Shown here: one piece after another, positions 33,846 to 44,077 of the stretch
Layout: each line of letters starts with the position of its first letter
Numbering within the stretch: the first letter of the stretch is position 1
Source: Archegozetes longisetosus
Lineage: Eukaryota; Arthropoda; Arachnida; Sarcoptiformes; Trhypochthoniidae
Assembly (NCBI GenBank): GCA_018873245.2
Contig: JAEMBT020000002.1
Span: forward strand, 2,704,001-2,768,000
Length of the DNA stretch: 64,000 bases
Reading direction: 5' to 3'
Made by a program: the position numbers and the translations under genes
The notes under the pieces: model-generated
Seen by the model: only the letters and a program-made list of their open reading frames with translations
Database searches by the model: none
What the model was told of the DNA's origin: nothing

Positions 33846-36274
33846 TCAAACAGAAGAGTTTCTCTTCTGTTTCTCGATAATCATATGGGCGTAAATTCCT
33901 GTCAGAATAGTAACCAAAATACTGACCAACGCCGAGCCAATATCTCCTTTGATGAAGTGTCCAATAACTCCAAGTGCTGACAACACAGTTATTGTTATTA
34001 TAATGCACTTGTTTTCTTTAATTACACCAATCAAACCAATTATTGCTACGATTAATGAAATCGCGAATACAATGATAGCGCCAGTGAATATCGCCTCTAT
34101 GATCAAGAAATATTTTGTTAATTCATTGGAACCTGATATGGATTCGAATAAAACTTTGTCCTATCTTTCAAGTGCTTTCACAGTGTTAATGAGAAGTGGA
34201 CGAGGGGTCCGCCCGCCCAAACCTTTTTGAACACTTAAGTATGGGTCTGTAGGTGTTATAGTTTTTTTTCTACATCTTGATAGTTTTGTAATAGAATTTG
34301 CAAAAAATTATTGCAATGGCATAGTTGATAATATTATAGAAGAAGGGAAATCAATTATTTTTAAAAGCTCTTTGCCTCCTCCCTCGACTTTAGGCTGGTC
34401 GGAAATAAAACTTGGTTTTCAAAGAGTTTAACTTTTTGACAATTTCGTCCAGAAATTAGAAATTTTATCTTTAACTTGGGCAATCATTATCTACAGTTAA
34501 ACTCATGGAATTCATTTTTACTTATGGCTTTATCAAAGTTACGTACACATAAAACGAAAATTTGGAAATTGTGTTTCCAGTACTTACTGTAGATAAAAAT
34601 TTGAGAAAATTTTTACATAATACTCTATTAGGATCTATTTTAATAAAGTAGTTCAATAACAGCCGAAAATTTTTAGGAATAGCCTCGTTCTACAAATTTA
34701 TCAACTATACAAATGAAAGAAACTCTTGACAGTAATCAAATTTGTTAAAACCTTTCCAACTTCTGACTCCCAAATTGAAAGTCTTGGTTACGTCAGTGAG
34801 CGCTTCATAAGTAAAAATTTATGAAACTCTCAATGTAAATGTTTTTAAAATATTTAAATCTTTATCGATAATAATTTCTATTTCAATAAACTTTTCTATC
34901 AACCGAGTGTTTTTATGAAATCAAGATTGTTCTGAATATAGTGCAGAGCGTGACAATTCATTGCCAAAGTAAAAAACTACTTCGACTATACGTAACAATT
35001 CTTTCATTCCAAGTATAGATTATTTTAACTCAATTTTATTAAATGTATAGCAAACGAAATTATTTAAGAATCTAAATATATCATTCGAGAATTGAATCAA
35101 AGTAAACCGAGTAAATTTAAAGTGAAATTGGAGGTAAACTGTTAGTATTGAACCTATTTATAAAGTGACCATCAAATTTTTAATCCAATTTAACAATACC
35201 AAAGGTCCTTTTTGGCCTTCAGAAAATTCCAGAAGTCTGACGTAGAGCTAAAAACATGTGAACTCGTAATATTATGTAAGGAAGCTCACATTTGAAATCA
35301 CAACAGCCACATATCTTCTAAAATGTTGAGTAACACTGTCTGAAACTTTTCAGGATCGTAAACAAGGGTGAGGTTATGATTATTTAGTGTAAAATCTAAT
35401 CAAAACTAAATAATTCGAAAATCTTATCACGAAAATGAAATGAGCTAAAGCAACAAATCGAATTTTCACTGAAAAGAATTTCTATATGATCAATACAAAA
35501 TCTCAAAATTATTATTTACGATGATTTTAGTGAAGATTCTGTCACTTTAACTTATCTCATTGTCAGTATGTAATTATTCGAATAGTTTAATTTTAATGAA
35601 GCCTTAGACTTCAAAAACCCATGGCTCAATCGTTTTTGAGGTTATTTGTCTTAAGTAATTTAACATATTTGCATATTCTCAACTTATTTCAGAACTTTCC
35701 TCCATTGAAAATATGAGATGTAAACTGTCACTACTTTTACATATCTGGCTGTCAACATTTTTTATATATCATTTCGAATATGACATCACATGATATTTAA
35801 ACCACCAATTTCTTTGAGTGACCACTCGATTGTCAAGAATCACTTAAAATCTCTATCAGGGAGGGGGTCATTTTTAATCTTTTATTATTAGAAAAAGGAA
35901 TTTAAAAATAAGAATATTTAGTAGAAAATTATTCGTCGTTGGAATTTTTTCATCAATGTTTTACGTTTGTTTATGCGCCCATCAGTTATGATATTCATTT
36001 TTTATACAGAATGATATTTAAAGTTACCACTGAGAAAGTTACACAAATAAAGTTTTTAACAATAAGTTCTAATGAAAGATAATGTTGTCTTACGTGCTTC
36101 TTCCTTCTCTTCAGGCGATATCTTATGATATGGATCACCATTAGTTGATCCAATAATCGCTAAACCAAATATAGCGATAGCAGTGAAAAATATGGCAGCA
36201 ATGATAGATAAGACGTATAATATAATCAAGGATATTTTGACGCATTTAAAGGCACTACTGTTTCCTTCTCCCAT
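33846..36274 (-). CDS. Tetraspanin-like four-helix membrane protein, copy B
   Basis: Exons 36274-36094 and 34096-33846 join into 143 codons at the same positions and phase as copies A and C. The start MGEGNSSAFKCVKIS was chosen by comparison. The four helices and the GLIGVIKENKCIIITITV turn are kept. The short first loop differs most (GSTNGDPYHKISPEEKEEA), which fits an exposed segment evolving faster. A frame further upstream adds 21 codons (MITHWIEK...) and is probably 5' UTR. About 350 bp upstream on the same strand lies the TRPM-like exon at 36629-36979. Copy B and copy C are head to head about 2.0 kb apart and could share regulatory DNA. The molecular role is unknown. Confidence 0.75.
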
Positions 36275-36628
36275 ATTCAAGTCTGTTTCAAATTTTAGAT
36301 TAAAAAAGTAAAATTTTTCAATCCAATGAGTTATCAAAAATATTTCAGAAAATAGTTATTTTCTTAAAATTAGTTTTAACTAATCTCTTGTAAAGTGTTT
36401 ATAATTGAAAAGCCTTAAACTCATAAATTCATGTGATATCTTTTACGCTGTATATTTAAATGAAATTTCTCTCCTAAAAATTTTACTTAATCAGAAGATT
36501 TAGAAGGCTAGCAACTCATTATACTGAAAAATCCTTGAAGTCGATGCTTGCGTCTATAACAGCAAAAATAGGTTTTTAAATTCTTTCTACTGTCAGCTTG
36601 ATTCGAAAATATATACGGAAGATTAAAG

Positions 36629-36979
36629 TTATATTAAGTATTTCTCATAAATATAAGTTTGATTTATATCTCCGATATTAACTATCAGTTTAGTACTATC
36701 ACCTCCACCACTAGCATTTGTCACGTTATTAATAGTTGAATCACTTCTCTTTGACTTCAAGTCAGACCTGATATAGAGTTCGTGGTCATCAATGACTAAA
36801 TCGATTGTGGGTTCTGTCAATTCTTCAACTCCTCGAGCTCTTGATAAATATGCCACAACTCTTAAACTATTAGTTAATATTTTAAAAAGTCCGCGGCTTC
36901 TTCGTGAACGAACTGATGTCAGGGAAGAGGTCTCTGTTTCTGGTGTCGTATCTTTTGCTTCTCGACTGTCATTTGTCAT
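36629..36979 (-). pseudogene. Paralogue of TRPM exon 1
   Basis: The first 88 residues match the N-terminus of the TRPM2-like gene at 61952 at roughly 80 per cent identity by eye (MTNDSREAKDTTPETETSSL here, MANDSREAKNATSETETSSL there; both contain EELTEPTIDLVIDDHELYIR). Then the frame departs into a Gly-rich tail ending GDINQTYIYEKYLI and stops. None of the other twelve TRPM exons is nearby, so it cannot make a channel. It could be an orphan exon from a partial duplication of the channel gene, or a small new gene encoding only this cytosolic stretch. The frame is intact over 116 codons, and traces of its end (GDINQ) also occur upstream of copy A. Confidence 0.6.
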
Positions 36980-37054
36980 TTTCTATCTACTATTTTGTCA
37001 TAACTTCAGGAGAAATATAGATATAATATCTTTCTGAATTTCACTGAATAAGTA

Positions 37055-37272
37055 CTATCACCTCCAAAAGTGTTGGTAAACTCTGCGCCAAAAGCTAAGA
37101 AAGAGACATGAATGAAATTAAACTTTAACTTTTAAATTAAAAAGTTTATAGTAATGATAGCATACTTTCATAAAACAGTATTTAGTGATATTGAGTTTTA
37201 TAGTATTCCCCAAAATTTTGAATATAATTTTTCGTCAAATTTAAACTTTGCAAAGACATTTGGAAGTGATAG
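37055..37272. mobile_element. TA-flanked MITE upstream of copy C
   Basis: This is the second copy of the element described at 15201-15406, at the matching place upstream of tetraspanin-like copy C. Its ends read CTATCACCTCCAAAAGTGTT and, inverted, CTATCACTTCCAAATGTCTT, with TA on both sides. It is more worn than the copy A element. Confidence 0.6.
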
Positions 37273-37285
37273 TACTAGACTGATA

Positions 37286-37865
37286 GATATGTTCTGCCGT
37301 TCTGGCTCGAGCTCATAAACCTAAACGCATAACTAGGGGCTAAAATTAATTATTTATCTAGAATTCTGAAACAAATATTTACTAAATTCTTAATAATATT
37401 AAACTTTGATTGCAATCTTTTATTTACTTATAAAATTATAAGCATTTAAAATAATACTTAATAAAAATACATAAAAGGATTATATAAAATTTAAACGTGA
37501 TTTCATTATTTTATTCATACGCAAAAATATTATAAACATATTTAAAAGATTTCATATTTTAAAAGTTTTACTTCTTTTTAACACTTTTTGTCAGAGGCAT
37601 ATGAGGTATTCTCCTCGAGGGCACCGCCCAAATACTAACCCTTTTCACAAGTTTTTAAACGTGTCTTATATAAACAAAATAGATGTGAATTGTTATTCTT
37701 CTAAAATATTAGCAGTATTTCATAGTAAACGTTAACACGACGATAACCTTGAAGTACTATATAAAGTATTACGTTAAACATGGAACATTTTTTAAGATAT
37801 ATATTTGACAAATTATTTTATAAAAATAAAAAACTGATTTTAAGTCATATAATTTATATCTCCAT
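37286..37865. other. Insertion specific to copy C flank
   Basis: About 580 bp here interrupt sequence that is continuous upstream of copy A (15410-15445) and copy B (36640-36680). It is AT-rich with no frame. I could not identify terminal repeats, so its nature is open. Confidence 0.4.
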
Positions 37866-38274
37866 AACAGATAATACTAGTGATATAAGTCAAACTTATG
37901 TTTATTGAGAAGTACTTAATATAACTTTAATCTTCCGTATATTTTTAGAATCAAGCTGACAGTAGAAAGCATTTAAAAACTTATTTTTACTGTTATAGAC
38001 GCAAGCATCGACTTCAAGGATTTTTCAGTATAATGAGTTGCTAGCCTTCTAAATCTTCTGGTTAAGTAAGAGCTTTAGAAGCAAATTTCATTTAAATATA
38101 CAGTGCAAAAGTTATCACATGAATTTATGAGTTTAAGGCTTTTCAATTATAAACACTTTACAAGAGATTAGTTAAAACTAATTTTAAGAAAATAACTATT
38201 TTTGAAATATTTTTGATAACTCATTGGATTGAGAAATTTTACTTTTTAATCTAAAATTTGAAACAGACTTGAAT

Positions 38275-40350
38275 ATGGGAGAAGAAAACAGCAGTGCCTT
38301 TAAATGCGTCAAAATATCCTTGATTGTATTATACGTCTTATCCATCATTGCTATCGTAATTTTAATTGCTGTCGTTATATTTGGTTTAGCGATTCTTGGA
38401 ACAATTAATGACGATCCCGATCAAAAGCTATCACCTGAAGAAAAAGAAGTAGCAAGTAAGACAACATTATCTTTAATTATTATTTATTTTTAAAAACTTT
38501 ATTTGTGTAACTTTCTCAGTGGTAACTTTAAATATCATTCTGTATAAAAAATGAATATCATAACTGATGGGCGCATAAACAAACGTAAAACATTGATGAA
38601 AAAATTCTAACGACGAAAATTTTCTATTAAATATTCTTGTTTTTAAACTCGTTAATGGCAAAAGATTGAAAATGACCCCTCCCTGATAGAGATTTAAAAA
38701 GTGGTCCTTGACTATTGAGTGGCCAATGAAGGGAAAAATCGACTGTTCAAATATCATGTAATACCATATTCGAAATGGTATTTAAAAAACGTTGATTGAT
38801 TGCTAGATAAGTAAAAGTAGTAACTATTAATATCTATTTTTCAATGGAGGAAAGCTTTAAGATACGAACATGCAAATACGTTAAATTACGTAAAACAAGG
38901 TCACCGCCATAAATTATAATAAAATCAAAAATTGTTTATTCTAAGATTTTGAGCAATATTGTCTGAGACTAAGAATCAAAAAATTTTCAAACCACTAACA
39001 ACAATTGAGCCATGGGTTTTTGAAGTCTAAGGTTTCATTAAAATTAAACTATTCGAATAATTACATACTGACAATGAGATAAGTTAAAGTGACAGAATCT
39101 TCACTAAAATCATCGTAAATAACAGTATTGAAATTTTGTATTGATCATATAGAAATTCTTTTCAGTGAAAATTCGACATCTACTTTAATTCGTTTCATTA
39201 TCGAGACATGACTTTCGAATTATTTAGCTTTGATTAAATCTTACACTAAATAACCATAACCTCGCCCTTGTTTATGATCTTGAAAAGTTTCAGACAGTGT
39301 TACTCGACATTTTAGAAGAAATGTGGCTTTTGTAATTTCAAAAGTGAGCTTTTCCATAATATTACGAGTTCACGTGTTCTTAGCTCGACAATATCTTCCG
39401 GAATCTTCTGTAAGCCAAGAATAATCTTTTAGTATCCTTAAATTAGATTAAAACTTTGAAAGTCACTTTGCAAATAGTTTGTGTTCAATTTTTCTTAAAA
39501 TTTATCAATTTTCTTTGGATTCAATTTCCGATTGATATATTTAGATTCTCGTATAACCTCAATCGCTAAACTTTTAATAAAATTGAGTTAAAATAATCTA
39601 TACTTGAAATGAAAGAATTGTTACGTATAGTAGAAGTGGTTTTTTACTTTGGCAATGAATTGTCACTCTCTGCACTATATTGAAAACAATCTTGATTTCA
39701 TAAAAACACTCAGCTAATAGAAAAGTTTATTGAAATAGAAATTATTATCGATAAAGATTTAAATATTTTAAAAACATTTACATTGAGAGTTTCATAAATT
39801 TTTACTTAGTCGAGAGAGGAGGCAAAGAGCTTTTAAAAATAATTGATTTTCCTTCTTCTAGAGTATTATTAACTTTACCGTTATTGATTTTTTGCAAATT
39901 CTATAAAAAAAAGCTATCAAGATGTAGAAAAAAATTATAACAACTACAGACCTATACTTAAGTGTTAAAAAAATTTTGGGGCGTACCCCTCGTTCACTTC
40001 TCGTTACCACTGTGAAAGTGATTGAAAGATAGGACAAAGTTTTATTTAAATTCATATCAAATTTCAGTGAATTAACAAAATATTATTTCTTAATCTTAGA
40101 GATGGCAATGATTGGCGCTATCATTGTATTCGCGATTTCATTAATCGTAGAAATAATTGGTTTGATTGGTGTAATTAAAGAAAACAAGTGCATTGTAATA
40201 ACAATAACTGTGTTCTCAGCACTTGGAGTTATTGCATACTTCATCAAAGGAAGTTTTGGCTCGGCGTTGTTCGGTATTTTGGTTACTATTCTGACAGGAA
40301 TTTACGCCTATATGATTATCGAGAAACAGAAGAGAAACTCTTCAGTCTGA
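38275..40350 (+). CDS. Tetraspanin-like four-helix membrane protein, copy C
   Basis: Exons 38275-38455 and 40100-40350 give 143 codons with the same exon lengths (181 and 251 nt) as copies A and B. Start MGEENSSAFKCVKIS. Differences from the other copies include an Ile-rich end of TM1 (AIVILIAVVIFGLAILG), the loop TINDDPDQKLSPEEKEVA, and AYFIKGSFGSALFG between TM3 and TM4. The frame is open in all three copies with equal length, and most changes are conservative, which suggests purifying selection and not decay. The 1.64-kb intron matches those of A and B with deletions. Tetraspanin resemblance rests on TM1 and the TM2-TM3 turn only. The subcellular site is presumably a membrane; the partner is unknown. 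Confidence 0.75.
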
Positions 40351-40533
40351 TTCTAATGATAATTGATTATCTTGTCTGAACATGTTTTTGATTACTATTT
40401 TTGCTTGGTATAAGATTTAAAATTTATTAAGAAATGTCTATAAGATATTAAGATTTGGTTTTATCATTTATTAATTTCAATTTGAAATGACTGTTACTTT
40501 TAAAAGAATTTTTGTGCTATACAGTATATTGTA

Positions 40534-40708
40534 CTGTGATCTGCAATTGCTATTAATCAAACAGCCGAAATAGCACTTCACATAAAACTTTAGCTTTTCT
40601 ATTGTGTTGCATCATTTTTATATTGTATTGGTCTAAAAACCAAATTTGCATGTATTGAAACAAAGTACTATTTCGACTGTTTGATTAATAGCAATTGTAG
40701 ATCACAGT
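40534..40708. mobile_element. TA-flanked MITE of 175 bp with long TIRs
   Basis: Inverted ends of about 48 bp (CTGTGATCTGCAATTGCTAT and CTGTGATCTACAATTGCTAT, then TAATCAAACAG-CGAAATAG) are bounded by TA. The element is almost all terminal repeat, so a transcript would fold into a tight hairpin. The matching flank of copy A (near 18612) lacks it, so it inserted after the duplication. Confidence 0.85.
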
Positions 40709-40933
40709 ACTATCTTAAATTTGAACTGAGAAATTTATTTTCTAGAATTCAAATTGAAATTTATGCAAACTTGTTTAGCACTTTTGTCTTTTAGCATCAC
40801 ATCACATGTATTGATATATATTATATCATCATCAATACATCTTATTAAATATACTATATTTTAACTATGTAAACCGAAAGCCTTGTTTATGTATGGTTCT
40901 AAGATACTTAACGCAATGTATTGAAAATCGATA

Positions 40934-41649
40934 CAGACAATGCCGTTTATAACGAGTCTTCGGGACCAGAGAAATGACTTGTTATATCTGAAACTCGTTA
41001 TAAACGATCATATATTGAAAAAATTTATAATTTTTAAGTGAATAAAGAACAGCGCAAATATAGAGAAAACGATAGTTTAATTGAACTTTAGTTATCTTTA
41101 GTATAATATTCTGTAATCAATTTTTGTAAATTTTTTATCTAAATTCGACGCCTCTGCTCTGATATTGTCTTTATTTTTTTATGAAATCACTTACTGATGT
41201 CTTATTAGTTAAACCATATTTAGCGGTAATAGTGTCATAATTAGTCCCATTTTCCGCTTCTCATATGACATCTAATCTGGTTTTCAATGAATAACCTTTT
41301 CTCTTTTTATTAGTTGAAATATGCTTAAATTTTTATAATTTCAATTAATTTTTTGTCGTAAAACACATTTAAGTCATAACTGTGATCATTAGTGGTCTAA
41401 ACATAAGTACTTTCAATCATGTAATAAGCGATACGTTGGATCTATATTACAGTTTTCACTATTATTTACGGTTTTGATTAAGACTTGTTATAAACGAACA
41501 ATTTTTATACTACATATCCTACAGAATAGACTCGTAATAACCGATACTTTTTTTAGTGCAAAACATAGAACCCGTCCTCTGTTTCACAGACAGACTCGTT
41601 ATATGCGAAGATTCGTTATAAGGGGACTCGTTGTAATTGGAATTGTCTG
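40934..41649. mobile_element. pogo/Tigger-like element, 716 bp
   Basis: Ends CAGACAATGCCGTTTATAAC and CAGACAATTCCAATTACAAC (inverted), with TA on both sides. Repeats of CTCGTTATA-type words lie inside both ends, as in related TA-inserting elements. A frame at 41474-41695 has no transposase signature. The paralogous site near 19560 downstream of copy A is empty, so it is younger than the duplication. Confidence 0.8.
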
Positions 41650-42298
41650 TATAAGGTTTCAGTCCTTTGTATGTGTAAATATTAATTTTAAATAAAAGTT
41701 TTAAAACCTCAAAGCAATTTTATTAATTACCTGAACACAATGAGTAGCAGAGAAACAATTATTTATAGGTTGTAATCCCAGAGTTGATTATATTTTATGA
41801 ATTTACTAATGTTTAAAATCAAATTAACCGGAGCAACTCCGGTTTATAGTTCATATAGGATTGAAATTTAGGCATTTACGTGGTTATTACTACAAGGTAA
41901 TTCTTCGCCTAGCTCCCTATCCGGATTGGTAAGTTCCACTCAAGTCAGTTTAGCTGAAACGTGTTAAAATAAATTTTAAAGCTGATTTTATCATCTCTAA
42001 ACCTTGGGTTTAATTCGTTGATTCATACTTACCAAGACAAAATAAAAATTAGATAGTAATCGAGAGAGTAATAAAAGATAAACTTTAAGAATTTGTTATA
42101 TTAATACATGAAAATCAGAGTCATGAAAAATATTTAATCATATATTTTGAATAGCTGAATAAAATTTCTAGATTTTATATTTACTAATTTGTCTTAACTC
42201 GTATTTGCAGTATACCTTTTTTATAAACTTTAAGAATTTGTTATATCAATAATGAAATGTATAGAATACGAATGTTTTCAACTGATTTAAATTATGTA

Positions 42299-43635
42299 AA
42301 AAAAATATAATTTGTTGAGTACAGACAAATGTAATTTAATCAATTGCTTTAACAATATACCAATCGCTCCTAAATCTACTATAAATCCAAACAAAATCAA
42401 AGATGTAAAGAGTTTATAAAAATATATTCCACACGAAAAAGAATTTTATATTAATTTCTTAAAAAACTTTGAATAAAAATACATTTAATTTAAATATTGA
42501 TTGTCATTTTAATTGTTATTTAATTTTTAATGTAATATATTTGCTAAAGTTTTATACATTTCTTTTATAACAATGCACAGGACTTATAACGTTTCTGCAT
42601 AGAACGGAACATATGAAGGTGAGGGATTAAAGTTAATTTTGAAAGTTTTATGTTGGGATTCGACCGCGATCATGACGAACTAACAATGCAAACTTATCCG
42701 TATATTCCAATAAAATTCAAAGGGCAGTAATGATTTTCAAACATTTCTAAGAGAAACCATATAGAAATCTTTTAAGAACAAATAACTTTGTGTTAATTGA
42801 AATATAAAATGCACTTGCATTATTTTTAAATAATTACTACGAAGTTTTTCACAGTTAATTTTATAAAACAATATGAATATATACGAGAGTTCAATAAAGT
42901 TATGAACTGTAAGAAAAAATTATGTCAATTTTCGAATATATAACAAAAGTCGCGCACATGATTCTTAGTTATTCAAATAGATTCAGAATAACAAAATGCA
43001 AAATCAATCTCAAAATCAAGAAATTAGTAATTCTAGTGAGTGTATTGGGTGGAGGAAAATCTGGACCTAGACTTTTTACACAAGTATTTGAAAATAAAAA
43101 TTCATTTTTTTCGATGTTTTTCTTATTTAAAATTCGACATTATTTTAAGTTCTATTTTTGAAAGATTTCTATGTGGTTTCTCTTAGAAATGTCTGAAAGC
43201 CATTACTGCCCTTTGAATTTTATTGGAATATACGGATAAGTTTGCATTGTTAGTTCGTCATGATCGCGGTCGAATCCCAACATGAAACTTTCAAAATTAA
43301 CTTTAATCCCTCACCTTCATATGTTCCGTTCTATGCAGAAACGTTATAAGTCCTGTGCATTGTTATAAAAGAAATTTATAAAACTTTAGCAAATATATTA
43401 CATTAAAAATTAAATAACAATTAAAATGACAATCAATATTTAAATTAAATGTATTTTTATTCAAAGTTTTTTAAGAAATTAATATAAAATTCTTTTTCGT
43501 GTGGAATATATTTTTATAAACTCTTTACATCTTTGATTTTGTTTGGATTTATAGTAGATTTAGGAGCGATTGGTATATTGTTAAAGCAATTGATTAAATT
43601 ACATTTGTCTGTACTCAACAAATTATATTTTTTTG
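42299..43635. repeat. Large foldback with nearly identical 475-bp arms
   Basis: Arms 42299-42772 and 43161-43635 are reverse complements with very few mismatches by eye. Landmarks are GGGATTCGACCGCGATCATG and GCACAGGACTTATAACG. The spacer of about 390 bp has an unrecognised frame (42922-43161). A partial relative of the arm lies at 43818-43870. The near identity means the structure is young or kept alike by gene conversion. A read-through transcript would make about 475 bp of perfect double-stranded RNA. Confidence 0.85.
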
Positions 43636-44077
43636 TTTTCCTAATTCTTAATCAGTAGAGAAAAATACATTTCCATCAGATCTATAATCAATTCTTTAAA
43701 TAGTTGTTTAAATGGATTTTAACTTAAATTAGAGGTTAATTAATTATTAATTTTTTTTGTTTTGATTTGCAAAAGTTTAGTCATTTTATTGAACTATTTG
43801 AAAGTTTTTTAGTCCGCAATCAATGCACAGGACTTATAATGTTCCTGCATAGAACTGAACATATGTTAGAAGTTTTACCGAAATAGTGAATACTAAAGGG
43901 GGGTCAAAAGATTTCTTGAAAACTTCATTCCTCCATAGGCTCCATTATTAAAAGAATTCGCAAAAAATTGATTATCTCCTAGACAATAGATAATTTATAA
44001 TTTATATTTGGCTATAATATGAGACCACAAAACGGGGGTTATATTGGTATCCTCAGATCGCCCCGCTCACTCACAAC
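43636..44077. other. Stretch between foldback and hAT element
   Basis: It contains a fragment of the foldback arm (43818-43870) and the target site CTCACAAC at 44070-44077. No gene is supported. Confidence 0.4.

Noticed and set aside
42922-43161. Open frame in the spacer of the large foldback
   Set aside because: No resemblance to a transposase, and the composition is like the surrounding AT-rich DNA.
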